The notes under the pieces were generated by a model. The model had not been told where the DNA came from and did no database searches. It saw only the letters and a list, made by a program, of their open reading frames with translations. From assembly GCA_963742305.1 (NCBI GenBank), contig CAVULN010000011.1, positions 1 through 64,000 on the forward strand: a stretch of DNA of 64,000 bases, given 5' to 3'. Shown piece after piece: positions 46,865 to 56,649 of the stretch (position 1 is its first letter; every line of letters begins with the position of its first letter). Position numbers and translations under genes: made by a program. Origin of the DNA: Roseiarcus sp963742305. Its GTDB lineage: Bacteria; Pseudomonadota; Alphaproteobacteria; Rhizobiales; Beijerinckiaceae.

Positions 46865-47336
46865 ATGAATAGCGATTGGCGACCGAGGCCGGCGGCTGGA
46901 GCGGACGCGGAGCGCATCGCCGCAATCTTTGCGTCTTCCCGCCGCGCCGCGGTGCCGTATGCTCCCTGTCCTTCACACGGACCTGGAGGTTCTGAAATGG
47001 ATCAAGGACGTCGTCCTGCGAAACAGCGCCGTAACGCTTGCGGTCTCCGGCGATGGACTGGCTGGAGGATTCGCTTCCGTTCGGGGCGGCGTTGTCGAGC
47101 ACCTTTACGTCTCGCCGCATTTGCAGGGCCAGGGATTGGGGACGCTCCTGCTCGCTACGGCCAAAGCGGCGAGTCCTCGTGGCCTGCGCTTGCACGTGTT
47201 CCAGCGAAACCTCGCCGCCCGCCGGTTCCACGAGCGGCGGGGGTTCAGGCTGGTCGAGCTGCGTGTCGGCTCGGCCAACGAGGAAGGGGAGCCTGACGCC
47301 GTCTATGAGTGGGCAAGCTCCGGACTGCGCGGCTGA
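46865..47336 (+). CDS. GNAT-family acetyltransferase, frameshifted as read
   Basis: The start MNSDWRPRPAAGADAERIAAIFASSRRAAVPY is in one frame. LPVLHTDLEVLKWIKDVVL and the acetyl-CoA loop YVSPHLQGQGLGTLLLATAK are in another. Removing one G at about 46961 (between TAT and CTC) joins them as VPYLPVLHT, the normal family sequence, giving 156 aa. Substrate unknown. It is divergent from the TMEM175 gene and convergent with engB. Confidence 0.78.
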
Positions 47337-47344
47337 GCGAACCT

Positions 47345-48016
47345 TCAGGTCGCAATCGCCGCGCGGAATCCGCCGCGCTCGGCGATGAGCCTTGCGATAT
47401 GGGCGCGCAACTCGGCGACGCCCTCGCCGTCTCGGGCCGAGGTGAGCAGCACCTCCGGATAGGCGGCGGCGTGCTTGCGCAGGCCTTCGAGCGTCGCGGC
47501 GATCCGCGCGCCTCGCTCGGCTGGCTTCACTTCGTCGCCCTTGGTCAGAACCGCCGCATAGGAGACGGCGGCGGCGTCGAGCGCGCGCATCGTCTCGTGA
47601 TCGCTCTCCTTGAGACCATGGCGGCTGTCGATCAGCAGGAACACGCGGGCGAGCGACGGACGGCCGCGCAGATAGTCGCGCGCGAGTTCGCCCCATGAGG
47701 CCGACTTCGCCTTGGCGACCGCCGCGTAGCCGTAGCCCGGCATGTCGACGATCGTGGCCTGCCCGCCGAGATCGAAGAAAATCAGCTCCTGCGTGCGGCC
47801 CGGCGTGCGGGAGGTTCGGGCGAGCGTCGCCCTGCCGGTCAGCGCGTTGATGAGCGAGGACTTGCCGACATTCGAGCGGCCGGCGAAGGCGATCTCCGGC
47901 GCCCCGGCCGGGGGCAGGCCGTCGGCGCGCGCGGCGGCGTGGAAGAAGGCGCATGGGCCCGCGAACAGCTTGCGCCCGGCCTCGGTCCAGTCGGGCCCGG
48001 CCGCCCCTTCGCTCAT
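47345..48016 (-). CDS. engB: Ribosome biogenesis GTPase EngB (YsxC/YihA)
   Basis: The protein has 223 aa from the ATG at 48016, which overlaps the yidC stop by 4 bp. G1 is FAGRSNVGKSSLINAL, G3 is DMPGYGYA, G4 is LTKGDEVK (where the usual N-K-x-D is T-K-x-D, normal for EngB), and G2 TSRTPGRTQ. It helps assemble the large ribosomal subunit and is generally essential. It completes the rpmH-rnpA-yidC-engB block. Confidence 0.93.
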   Translation of the reverse strand: MSEGAAGPDWTEAGRKLFAGPCAFFHAAARADGLPPAGAPEIAFAGRSNVGKSSLINALTGRATLARTSRTPGRTQELIFFDLGGQATIVDMPGYGYAAVAKAKSASWGELARDYLRGRPSLARVFLLIDSRHGLKESDHETMRALDAAAVSYAAVLTKGDEVKPAERGARIAATLEGLRKHAAAYPEVLLTSARDGEGVAELRAHIARLIAERGGFRAAIAT

Positions 48017-49872
48017 ACGCTCGGCGTCTTCGCCGGGCTGCCCTTCTTGGCGAACATCCCCTTGAGGTTGCCCCAGAGCTCGACCTTCACCCCCGCCTTC
48101 TTCATGATCAGAGACTGCTGGAGCACGGTCAGCGTGTTGTTCCAGGTCCAATAGATGACGAGACCCGCCGGAAACGTGCCGAGCATGAAGGTGAAGATCA
48201 CCGGCATCCAGGAGAACATCGTCTTTTGAACCGGATCGGCGGGCTCGGGATTCATCTTCATCTGGAAGAACATCGAGACGCCCATGATCAGCGGCCAGAT
48301 GCCAAGATGCAGGAAATGCCCAAACACCGGCAGCACGTCCGGGTCCCACGGAACGAGACCGAACAGCGTGAAGATATTGGTCGGATCGGGGGCGGAAAGG
48401 TCCCTGATCCAGCCGAAGAACGGCGCGTGCCGCATCTCGATGGTGATGAAGATGACCTTGTAGAGCGCGAAGAACACCGGAATCTGGATCACCATCGGCA
48501 GACAGCCGGCGACCGGGTTGACGCCCTCCTTCTTGAACAGCTCCATCTGCGCCTGCTGCTGCTTGGCGCGGTCGTCGGGATACATTTCCTTCAGCGCCGC
48601 GATCTGCGGCTGGATCTTCTTCATCTTCGCCATCGAGCCGTAGGCGCGGTTGGCGAGCGGGAAGAAGGCGCCCTTGACCAGGACGGTCACGATCATGATC
48701 GCGACGCCGAAATTGCCGACGAATCTGTAGATCGTGTCGATCAGCCAGTACATCGGCTGGGTGATGAAGTAGAACCAGCCCCAGTCGATCATCAGATTGA
48801 ATTTCTTGATGCCAAGCTGGTTGGCGTAATTGTCGATCGTCGAGACTTCCTTGGCGCCGGCGAAGATCCGGGTCTGAGCCTCGGCGGTCGCGCCGGGCGC
48901 AAGCGTCTGCGGCGCGCCAATGAAATCGGCCTGATAATCCTCGCGGGCCGGCTCGCCTCCTCCGCCGCTAGCGGTGAAGCGCGCGTCGATCTTGGCCTTC
49001 TGGTCGGGGATGATCGCGGTTCCCCAGTATTTGTCGGTGAAGCCGAGCCAGCCGCCGGCGCCCGAATAGGTCAGCGTCTTGCCCTTGTCCTTGTCGACGC
49101 TCTTGTAGCTCACCTCCTGCACGCCCCCGTCGCCGAAGACGCCGATGAACCCTTCATGCAGCACCGAATAGCCCGCGACCTGCGGCATGCCGTGGCGAAG
49201 GACGAGCGCATAGGGGCGCAAGCTCACGGTCTCGCCGCCCGAGTTCACGACCGAGTCGGTGATCGTGAACATGTATTTATCGTCGATGGCGATCACCCGC
49301 TTGAAGGTGAGGCCCTGCCCGTTGTCCCAGGTCAGCGTCACCGGATGGCTCGGGGTGAGGGTCTTGGCGTCGGCCGTCCACAGCGTGTCGCGGCGCGGGA
49401 TGTTCACGCCATCCGTCGTCGCGACGAAGCCGGTCTCGGTGAAATAGGCGTTGGGCGGCCCGCTCGGCGCGAGCAGGCGGATCAGCGGACTGTTTTTGTC
49501 GATCGTCTCGCGATAGTCCTTGAGCACGAGATCGTCGATGAGCCCGCCCTTGAGGTTGATCGACCCCGCGACGCTCGGCGCGTCGATGGCGACGCGCGGG
49601 CTCGCGGCCAGCGCCTCGGCGATCGTCTCGGGCGCGCCCGCAGCCTGAGCCCCGCCGGGGAGCGCGGCCGGGCCTGAAGCGCCCGGCGTCTTGGCGCCCG
49701 GCTGAGCCTCCTTCGCCGGCTCTGCGCTATTGACCTGGGCCTCGGTCGTCTGGGGATGCGCCTGGCGCTCCCGCTGGTACATCGGGCCGGCGTAGAAATA
49801 TTGCCAGGCGGCCATGACCAGGACCGACAGCGCGATCGCAAGAAGAAGGTTGCGCGTGTCCTCGGACTTCAT
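48013..49872 (-). CDS. yidC: Membrane protein insertase YidC
   Basis: The protein has 619 aa. An N-terminal signal-anchor helix (LLLAIALSVLVMAAWQYF), a long periplasmic domain (about 90-370), then five core membrane helices of the Oxa1 type; the core block VKGAFFPLANRAYGSMAKMKKIQPQIAALKE and GCLPMVIQIPVFFALYKV are family signatures. It inserts inner-membrane proteins alone or with SecYEG. Its start overlaps the rnpA stop by 4 bp. Confidence 0.95.
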   Translation of the reverse strand: MKSEDTRNLLLAIALSVLVMAAWQYFYAGPMYQRERQAHPQTTEAQVNSAEPAKEAQPGAKTPGASGPAALPGGAQAAGAPETIAEALAASPRVAIDAPSVAGSINLKGGLIDDLVLKDYRETIDKNSPLIRLLAPSGPPNAYFTETGFVATTDGVNIPRRDTLWTADAKTLTPSHPVTLTWDNGQGLTFKRVIAIDDKYMFTITDSVVNSGGETVSLRPYALVLRHGMPQVAGYSVLHEGFIGVFGDGGVQEVSYKSVDKDKGKTLTYSGAGGWLGFTDKYWGTAIIPDQKAKIDARFTASGGGGEPAREDYQADFIGAPQTLAPGATAEAQTRIFAGAKEVSTIDNYANQLGIKKFNLMIDWGWFYFITQPMYWLIDTIYRFVGNFGVAIMIVTVLVKGAFFPLANRAYGSMAKMKKIQPQIAALKEMYPDDRAKQQQAQMELFKKEGVNPVAGCLPMVIQIPVFFALYKVIFITIEMRHAPFFGWIRDLSAPDPTNIFTLFGLVPWDPDVLPVFGHFLHLGIWPLIMGVSMFFQMKMNPEPADPVQKTMFSWMPVIFTFMLGTFPAGLVIYWTWNNTLTVLQQSLIMKKAGVKVELWGNLKGMFAKKGSPAKTPSV

Positions 49873-50327
49873 GCCTGCCTGTCTTCGCCTTCCGGCGCCC
49901 TCGCGTCCGATCGGCGCCGGCGACCATCCGCGCCGCGCCGGGCGGCGCGGAAGGTTTTGCGGACATCGTCGACGAGCGCGGCGAAACGGCGGCCCAGCGC
50001 CTCGCGCCGGGCCATCAGCACGTAGTCGCAGTCGCCCTCCGTCTCAAGGGGCTGAGCGGCCCTGAGCGCCTCTTTCAGCCGCCTTCTCACCCGATTGCGC
50101 TCGACCGCGCCGCCGACGCTTCGCGTCACCGTCAGGCCGATCCGCGCGCCCGGGAGGGACTCCGTCTCCGCGCTTTCGCGCCTGCGCGACTGCAGGGTGA
50201 AGGTCTCCGCCGAACAGCGCCGGCCGCGCGCCACGCGCTGAAATTCGGCCCGCCGGGTGAGGCGGCCGAGGGCGTCGCCGGAGGGAAGCGGCCTTCCATC
50301 GTCGCGCAAGGGTAGGCTCCATCTCAT
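49869..50327 (-). CDS. rnpA: Ribonuclease P protein component
   Basis: The protein has 152 aa, slightly longer than usual because of an N-terminal 20-residue extension before GRLTRRAEFQRVARGRR, the first conserved block; a shorter start is possible. NRVRRRLKEALR is the RNR signature contacting RNase P RNA. It aids 5' processing of tRNA precursors. It lies 57 bp after rpmH and overlaps yidC. Confidence 0.9.
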   Translation of the reverse strand: MRWSLPLRDDGRPLPSGDALGRLTRRAEFQRVARGRRCSAETFTLQSRRRESAETESLPGARIGLTVTRSVGGAVERNRVRRRLKEALRAAQPLETEGDCDYVLMARREALGRRFAALVDDVRKTFRAARRGADGRRRRSDARAPEGEDRQA

Positions 50328-50384
50328 CGGCGCCGCCGCCGATGAGGCGACAGCCAGACGGGGGCCGAAGCCCGGCGGCGTCGA

Positions 50385-50519
50385 TCAGGCGGAGAGCTTC
50401 TTGCGGCCCCGCCCGCGCCGCGCGGCGATCACCTTGCGGCCGCCGACCGTCGCCATGCGGGCGCGAAAGCCATGACGGCGCTTGCGCACGAGCTTCGAGG
50501 GTTGATAGGTCCGCTTCAC
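50385..50519 (-). CDS. rpmH: 50S ribosomal protein L34
   Basis: The protein has 44 aa with a GTG start (VKRTYQPSKLVRKRRHGFR read as MKRTYQPS). The sequence is the canonical L34. It is the first gene of the rpmH-rnpA-yidC-engB cluster. Most L34 genes start with ATG, so the GTG here is a minor peculiarity; there is no in-frame ATG closer to the conserved start. Confidence 0.93.
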   Translation of the reverse strand: MKRTYQPSKLVRKRRHGFRARMATVGGRKVIAARRGRGRKKLSA

Positions 50520-50679
50520 CGGGTCCGTCTCCGAATTTCGCTTCGCGGGCGGAAAAGATCGAGCCCGGCTCGACCCTGAACGCACGAAACGCCAGCCTCG
50601 CCGCTTTGGCCGATGATGCGCCAAGCGGAGAGCCGGAAAAATGAAGGCGGACGCGAAACGCGGCCGCCGCAAGGCCGGG

Positions 50680-50708
50680 CTTATGCCGCGCGGGCCAGGC
50701 CAAGTCAA
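50680..50708 (-). promoter_or_regulatory. Candidate sigma-70-type promoter of rpmH
   Basis: On the minus strand TTGACT and CATAAG are separated by exactly 17 bp, about 160 bp upstream of the rpmH start. TTGACT matches five of six bases of the -35 consensus; the -10 is weaker. The long leader would leave room for a regulatory 5' UTR. Confidence 0.45.
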
Positions 50709-50810
50709 TGGACCCGAAGCCCGGAGCGCCGGCGCTTGAGGCCAGCGGGACATCAGGGTTGCTCTTTCCTATGAGGGTAGAGCCGATTGGGCGTGCGCCG
50801 GGAAGGTTAC

Positions 50811-51773
50811 TCAGACCGCAAGCCGCCGGTCGAAAAACTCCGCGATCTCCCCGAACGCCTCCCGGGTCTCCGGCGCCTGCTCGTTGAACATGTACTGCGC
50901 GTGCGACTGGCCTTCGTAGACATGCAGCGCGGCCTCGACGCCCGCCTGACGGAGCTTGCGATGCACGCGGACCGTGTTGCTGAGCAGAAGGTCGCGCGTC
51001 CCGCTGGTCAGGATCGCCGGCGGGAAGCCGCTCATGTCGCCATAGACCGGGGAGAGAAGCGGATCGGCGAGATCGTGGCCGTTGGCGTAGAACCGTGTCG
51101 CCGCGTCGCAGAAGCCGTCGCGCGAGACCAGCACATTGTCGAGAAGCTCGTTGGTGTAGAAGGTGTCGCCCGTCTTGGTGACGTCCGCCATCGGCGTCCC
51201 CGGCGCGATCGCCGCCGGCAGGGGTAGGCCCTGCTGTTTCGCCCGCAGTACGAGCGCAAGCGTCAGCGCGCCCCCCGCCGAGGTTCCGAACACCGCGGTC
51301 CTGGCCGGGTCCGTGGTCTCGGCGGTCGCCTTCCAGACCGATACGCAATCGTCGAGCGCTCCGGGAAAGAACGCCTCGGGAGGCATCCGGTAGTCGACCG
51401 ACAGCACCCGGAACCCGCCGAAAGCGGCCATGATGATCGCCTCGGGCAGACCGGCTTCGCCAGGATGGAGCACGTAGCAACCGCCGTGAATGTGGATGAG
51501 CAGCCGGTTCGCGTTGCGCGGCGCGATCGCGTCCGGCGTCACCTGAAATGCGCGCGCGCCCCCGACGCTTGTCCGCTCGAACCTGACCTTGAGGCGCGCG
51601 CACAGACCCGGCAGGCGCTTAAGCGGCGCCGCCGCGGCGGAATCGACGAGCGGCTTCCAGCCTTCCGCGGTCGTCGGGCGCTGCTTCCAGATCGGGTTCA
51701 GGGCCGCCCCGATCAGCGCCTGCATTTCGGGGCTGACCGTGGCCGGGACAGGCGCCGGCGATCGTTCCGCCAT
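50811..51773 (-). CDS. Alpha/beta hydrolase (hormone-sensitive lipase family)
   Basis: The protein has 320 aa from the ATG at 51773, preceded by GGAGG at a good distance; an upstream ATG adds 9 residues without an evident ribosome site. HIHGGCYVLHPGEA holds the oxyanion-hole HGG, GTSAGGALTLAL the nucleophile Ser, SGTRDLLLSNTVR the Asp and YEGQSHAQYM the His. It would cleave a carboxylic ester; substrate unknown. It lies downstream of a small membrane gene on the same strand. Confidence 0.85.
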   Translation of the reverse strand: MAERSPAPVPATVSPEMQALIGAALNPIWKQRPTTAEGWKPLVDSAAAAPLKRLPGLCARLKVRFERTSVGGARAFQVTPDAIAPRNANRLLIHIHGGCYVLHPGEAGLPEAIIMAAFGGFRVLSVDYRMPPEAFFPGALDDCVSVWKATAETTDPARTAVFGTSAGGALTLALVLRAKQQGLPLPAAIAPGTPMADVTKTGDTFYTNELLDNVLVSRDGFCDAATRFYANGHDLADPLLSPVYGDMSGFPPAILTSGTRDLLLSNTVRVHRKLRQAGVEAALHVYEGQSHAQYMFNEQAPETREAFGEIAEFFDRRLAV

Positions 51774-51819
51774 CGATGAGCCTCCGAGGATCTCCGTCAA
51801 TCGCCGGTCAGTCTGACGA

Positions 51820-52005
51820 TCACCTTCCGGACTTGTCGAGGGGAAGACAATTGTGTCGGCCCGAGTCGATGCAGTCCTGCAGCTTGCGCTGCTGATCGAT
51901 ATAGTTGAAGGCCAGATAGCCGAGCGCGATCAGAACGACGACCGCGATCAGCGCGAAGAGGTTGCCGCGCCCGCTCGGCTCGGGCTCATTGTCCTCGCCG
52001 CTCAC
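51820..52005 (-). CDS. Small single-helix membrane protein coupled to dxs
   Basis: The protein has 61 aa with a GTG start at 52005 that overlaps the dxs stop as GTGA. One membrane helix (LFALIAVVVLIALGYLAFNY) is followed by DQQRKLQDCIDSGRHNCLPLD, with two Cys that could pair. The tight coupling to dxs suggests co-translation. The family is not recognised beyond a general resemblance to small Hyphomicrobiales membrane proteins. Confidence 0.65.
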   Translation of the reverse strand: MSGEDNEPEPSGRGNLFALIAVVVLIALGYLAFNYIDQQRKLQDCIDSGRHNCLPLDKSGR

Positions 52006-53922
52006 GCAAAGCGGCTCGAGGTCCGATGGTCGATCTCGCCGAGCGCGGTCAGCGCCTTGGCGACGATGCCCTTGGCGTCGAGTCCGGCGGCGGCGTACAT
52101 CCGCTCCGGCTTGTCGTGATCCAGGAATTTGTCGGGCAGCGTCATCGTGCGGACCTTGAGCCCGTTTTCGAGCGCGCCCGCTTCGCTGAGCAGGGTCAGC
52201 ACGTGCGAGCCGAAGCCGCCGATTGCGCCTTCCTCGATGGTGATGAGGAGCTTGTGCGTCGAGGCGAGCCTGAGGATGAGGTCGCGGTCGAGGGGCTTGG
52301 CGAAGCGCGCGTCCGCGACCGTTGTCGACAGGCCCCGCGCCGCGAGGTCCTCCGCCGCCTTCAAGGCCTCGTGGAGCCGCGCGCCGAGCGACAGGATCGC
52401 GATCCGCGAGCCTTCGCGCATCACCCGCCCCTTGCCGATCGTGAGCGGCTCGCCGTGCTCCGGCAGGTCGACGCCGACGCCCTCGCCGCGCGGATAGCGC
52501 AGCGCGATCGGGCCCGAAATCGTGGGCCGCGGCGGTGGCGACCATATGGACGAGCTCGGCCTCGTCGGCCGCCGCCATCACCGTCATGTTCGGCAGGCAG
52601 GAGAGATAGGCGATGTCAAAGGCGCCCGCATGGGTCGCCCCGTCCGCGCCGACCAGCCCCGCCCGGTCGATCGCGAACCGGACCGGCAGGTTCTGGATCG
52701 CCACGTCGTGCACCGTCTGGTCGTAGGCGCGCTGGAGGAAGGTCGAATAGATGGCGCAGAACGGCCTGAAGCCTTCGGTCGCGAGCCCCGCCGCAAAGGT
52801 GACCGCATGCTGTTCGGCGATGCCGACGTCGAAGGTGCGCTCCGGGAAAGCCTTCTTCAGCCGATCGATTCCGGTCCCGTCGGGCATGGCCGCGGTGATG
52901 CCGACGATCTTGTCGTCGCGCCGCGCGGCCTCGACCAGCGCCTCGCCGAACACGCGGGTATAGGTGGGCGCGTTGCTCTTGGGCTTGGCCTGGGCGCCGG
53001 TAATGACGTCGAACGCCGAGACGCCGTGGTACTTGTCGTCGGCCGCCTCGGCGGGCGGATAGCCCTTGCCCTTCTTGGTCACCACATGCACCAGCACCGG
53101 GCCGTCCTGCATGTCGCGCGCATTCTTCAGGATCGGCAGCAGGTGGTCGAGATTGTGGCCGTCGATCGGTCCGACATAATAGAAGCCGAGCTCCTCGAAC
53201 AGCGTGCCACCGGTCCAGAACCCGCGGCCGTATTCCTCGGTCCGCTTCGCCTTGTCGTAGAAGAATCGCGGCAGGCGGCGCGCAAGCTGCTTGGCGGCGC
53301 CGCGCAGCGAACGATAGGTGTGGCCCGAGACGAGGCGCGCGAGATAGGCCGACATCGCTCCGGTCGGCGGGGCGATCGACATGTCGTTGTCGTTGAGGAT
53401 GACGATCAGCCGCGAGCCTAGCGCGCCTGCGTTGTTCATCGCCTCGTAGGCCATCCCCGCCGACATCGCCCCGTCGCCGATCACCGCGACCACGTGTCCC
53501 GAGCCGTGCGACAGGTCGCGCGCCACCGCCATGCCGAGGCCGGCCGAGATCGAGGTCGATGAATGGGCTGCCCCGAACGCGTCATATTCGCTTTCTGAGC
53601 GCTTGGTGAAACCGCTGAGGCCTCCGCCCTGCCGCAAGGTTCGAATCCGGTCGCGGCGTCCGGTCAGGATCTTGTGCGGATAGGCCTGATGGCCCACGTC
53701 CCAGACGATCCGGTCGTTTGGCGTGTCGAACACGTAATGGAGCGCGACCGTGAGTTCGACCACGCCGAGCCCCGCTCCCAGATGTCCGCCGGTGACCGAG
53801 ACCGCGCTGATCGTCTCGGCGCGCAATTCGTCAGCGAGCTGATTGAGATCGCTCTCATTCAGTTCGCGCAGATCGGCGGGCGATCCGATCCGGTCCAGAA
53901 GCGGTGTGACAGGCTTGCTCAA
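52002..53922 (-). CDS. dxs: 1-deoxy-D-xylulose-5-phosphate synthase, frameshifted as read
   Basis: From a TTG at 53922 (LSKPVTPLLDRI, the usual start) the first frame runs through GGHLGAGLGVVELTVALHYVFD, GDGAMSAGMAYEAMNNAG and FVDGHN-type TPP contacts, to HMVATAAAHD near 52525. There the frame changes to GPIALRYPRGEG-like sequence and continues in the other frame (MREGSRIAILSLGARLHEALKAAEDL...) to the stop at 52002. One extra G near 52515 explains the break; without it the protein is 639 aa, the normal length. Dxs makes DXP from pyruvate and GAP, the first step of the MEP isoprenoid pathway, and is usually essential, so a real null allele is unlikely unless another copy exists. Confidence 0.9.
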
Positions 53923-54139
53923 TCCGATCCCCAACGCGCGGCGCGTCTTTTTGGTCCCCGCGGCAAGACCTCGTACACCAAATCGGACGCCTGCCGCAAT
54001 TGTGCGCTTCTCGCCACCAGGTCGCCGTAAAGTCAAACGTTTTCGGTTTGGGTTAACAGGCGCGTGGTCGACACGTCGCTTGCAGCGGCCCGCGCGACGT
54101 TATTTGCCATCGCCGTTTCGGTGGCGCAAAACTCGGGTA

Positions 54140-55405
54140 ATGAACCAGTCCGCGACCCTCCCCGACGAGGTCCGCCGCTACGCTCCCGACGGTCCTTACG
54201 CCTACGCCCGCCTCGCGGCGTCGCTTGCCGCCGCGACCCTGATCGGGGTTGGCATGTGGGCGGTGATCGTGGTCCTGCCGTCCGCGCAGGCGGATTTCGG
54301 CGTCGACCGCGCCGCGGCGTCATTCCCCTATACGGTCATGATGTGCGCGCTCGCCGTTTCGACGATTGTGTTGGGCCGGATGACCGACCGCTACGGCATC
54401 GCCTTGCCCCTCGTCATCTCGGGGATCGTCGTGGGCGCCGGTTTCGTCCTCGCCGGCTACGCGCCGAACCTGGCGGTCTTCACCGCGGCCCATGCGCTGA
54501 TCGGACTGGGGTCGGGAACCGGCTTCGCCCCGTTGATGGCGGACATTTCGCATTGGTTCGTCAAGCGCCGGGGACTTGCGGTCGTCATCGTCGCCGCCGG
54601 CAATTACCTCGCCGGAACGATCTGGCCTTTCGTGATGAGCCTGACGATCCCGCTCGTCGGCTGGCGGCACACCTACGCGGGCATAGGCGCGATCGTCTTC
54701 CTTTTCGTCCTGCCCCTTGCGCTCACGATGCGCCGCAGGCCGTCCGCGTCCGTGTACGCTCAGGCCGAGGCGGCGACCGAGGCCGCGCGCGCGGACGTCG
54801 GCATTTCGCCGCGGCTCCTGCTTGGCCTCTTGTTTCTCGCCGGCTTTTCCTGCTGCGCCGCGATGTCGATGCCGCAGGTCCATCTGGTCGCCTATTGCGG
54901 CGATCTGGGCTATGGCGTCGCGCGCGGCGCCGAGATGCTGTCCTTGATGATGATGCTCGGCATCATTTCGCGGGTGGGCTCGGGCTTCGTCGCCGACGCG
55001 ATCGGCGGCACGGCGACGCTGCTCATCGGCTCCGCCATGCAGGGCGCGGCGCTCCTGCTCTATCTTTATTTCAACGGGCTCATGGCCCTGTTCGTCGTCT
55101 CCGGGATCTTCGGCCTTTTTCAGGGCGGCATCGTGCCGATGTATGCGGTCATCTGCCGCGAGCTTCTGCCGCCCCGCCGGGCGGGCGCGGCGATCGGGCT
55201 CGTCGTCTCGGCGACCATTCTCGGCATGGCGTTCGGCGGCTATTTCTCCGGGCTGATCTTCGATCTCACCGGCTCCTACCGCATGGCGTTCCTGAACGGG
55301 GTCATGTGGAACGCGCTCAATTTTCTGATCGTCGCGTGGCTCTTCTGGCGCCGCCAGCGTCGCGCGCCCGTGGGCGCGCCCCTCCGCTATGGGGTCCAGA
55401 CGTGA
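54140..55405 (+). CDS. Major facilitator superfamily transporter (OxlT-like)
   Basis: The protein has 421 aa from the ATG at 54140 (MNQSATLPDEVRRY); the upstream open stretch belongs to the antisense of dxs. Twelve hydrophobic helices are visible, with LGRMTDRYGIALPLVISG (the MFS loop 2-3 motif) and a central break near residue 210. The oxalate/formate and monocarboxylate antiporter group is the nearest visual match. Substrate is not determinable. It is divergent from dxs. Confidence 0.82.
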   Translation: MNQSATLPDEVRRYAPDGPYAYARLAASLAAATLIGVGMWAVIVVLPSAQADFGVDRAAASFPYTVMMCALAVSTIVLGRMTDRYGIALPLVISGIVVGAGFVLAGYAPNLAVFTAAHALIGLGSGTGFAPLMADISHWFVKRRGLAVVIVAAGNYLAGTIWPFVMSLTIPLVGWRHTYAGIGAIVFLFVLPLALTMRRRPSASVYAQAEAATEAARADVGISPRLLLGLLFLAGFSCCAAMSMPQVHLVAYCGDLGYGVARGAEMLSLMMMLGIISRVGSGFVADAIGGTATLLIGSAMQGAALLLYLYFNGLMALFVVSGIFGLFQGGIVPMYAVICRELLPPRRAGAAIGLVVSATILGMAFGGYFSGLIFDLTGSYRMAFLNGVMWNALNFLIVAWLFWRRQRRAPVGAPLRYGVQT

Positions 55406-55564
55406 GGCGCCGCGACCCAGTTTTGCGCGCCGCGGGATCGTGGGGGGCGGCGCCTGTGGCGGCCCGGGGCGGAACTTAACGGATTGACTGCTCCGGTCAG
55501 TGCGTCAGATTAGTGGGGCGCGGCCGGCCTCGAAAACTCAGGCCGCAAAATTGTGAGGAAACGC

Positions 55565-56554
55565 ATGCAATCCCTGACCAAGCTGATGGCCGCGTCCGCG
55601 ATGGGCGCCGCTCTGTCGCTGTTCGGCGCCCTTGCCGCCGGCGCCGTCGACGCCGACCACAAGGCCGAATGGTCGAAGATCAATATCCTGTTCATCCCGT
55701 GGTCGCAGTCCTCGAACGCCTTCTTCGAGGCGGTCGTGAACGGCGCCAAGGACGCCGCCGCGCAGCAAGGCGTCAAGCTCGACATCCAGTTTGGCGAGGA
55801 GAACCAGGAGCGGGAGAAGACGATTCTTGAAACGGGCATCGCCAACAAGGTGAGCGGCATCGCGATCAACATCGCCGACGACAACGCCTATAAGGACGAC
55901 ATGTGCAAGGCGATGGCTGACGGCATTCCGGTCGTCACCTTCAACATCGACAACTCGCGCCACGGCGCGCCGGGCAGCTCCTGCCGCATGGCTTTCATGG
56001 GCCAGAATTTCATCGCGGCCGGCTATGTTCTCGGCAAGCGGATGATCGCCGAGGGCCATTTGAAGAAGGGCGACAAGGTGTTTACGCCGGTCGAGGCCCC
56101 CGAGGCGACATACGCCGTCCAGCGGCACGAGGGCGTGCAGAAGGCGCTCTCCGAGATCGGCGCGACCAGCGAAATGCTGGGCACGGGCAACGATCATGCT
56201 CAGGCGCTCAACATGATGACGCAGTACCTGATCGGCCACCCGAAAACCGCCGCCGTCGTCGGTCTCGGCCAGACGCCGACCAGCCAGGCGGCGCAGGCCA
56301 TTCACGACGCCGGCCTCAAGATTCCCGCCGGCGGATTCGACGTCTCGAAGGAAATCCTGGACGACATCAAGAACGGTCGCCTGATCGCCACCGTCGACCA
56401 GCAGCCCTACTCCCAGGGCTTCTACGCGGTGACCCAGCTCGCCCTCAACCTCAAGTACGGCCTCTATCCCTCCGAGATGGACACCGGCGGGACAGGCTTG
56501 ATCGACAAGACCAATTATGAGGCCGCGGTGAAGTGGGCGGGACCGGTCCGTTGA
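55565..56554 (+). CDS. Sugar ABC transporter substrate-binding protein (ribose/MocB-like)
   Basis: The protein has 329 aa from the ATG at 55565, which has GAGGA 5 nt upstream; a GTG 12 bp earlier lies on that ribosome site. The first 27 residues are a signal peptide (MAASAMGAALSLFGALAAGA). NILFIPWSQSSNAFFEAVVNGAKDAAAQQGV and the second lobe (TPVEAPEATYAVQRHEGVQKAL, VDQQPYSQGFYAVTQ) form a periplasmic-binding type 1 fold. It delivers a sugar or cyclitol to the permease below. Confidence 0.88.
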   Translation: MQSLTKLMAASAMGAALSLFGALAAGAVDADHKAEWSKINILFIPWSQSSNAFFEAVVNGAKDAAAQQGVKLDIQFGEENQEREKTILETGIANKVSGIAINIADDNAYKDDMCKAMADGIPVVTFNIDNSRHGAPGSSCRMAFMGQNFIAAGYVLGKRMIAEGHLKKGDKVFTPVEAPEATYAVQRHEGVQKALSEIGATSEMLGTGNDHAQALNMMTQYLIGHPKTAAVVGLGQTPTSQAAQAIHDAGLKIPAGGFDVSKEILDDIKNGRLIATVDQQPYSQGFYAVTQLALNLKYGLYPSEMDTGGTGLIDKTNYEAAVKWAGPVR

Positions 56555-56649
56555 CTTGACCGGACGTATCGCGAGCGCGACATCGGCGGGGCGGCCGGCA
56601 TCGGCGGCCGCCCCGCCCCTATGCGTGGCGGCGGCCGGAGGAGCGCGGG

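Noticed and set aside
46800..47954. Very long open frame continuing upstream of the TMEM175 gene on the minus strand
   Set aside because: It runs antisense to the GNAT gene and out of frame through engB; protein is Arg/Pro-rich shadow sequence. The TMEM175 signature begins at the ATG at 46799.
47953..49677. 574-codon open frame on the plus strand opposite yidC
   Set aside because: It is the high-GC antisense shadow of yidC; charged low-complexity product with no domain.
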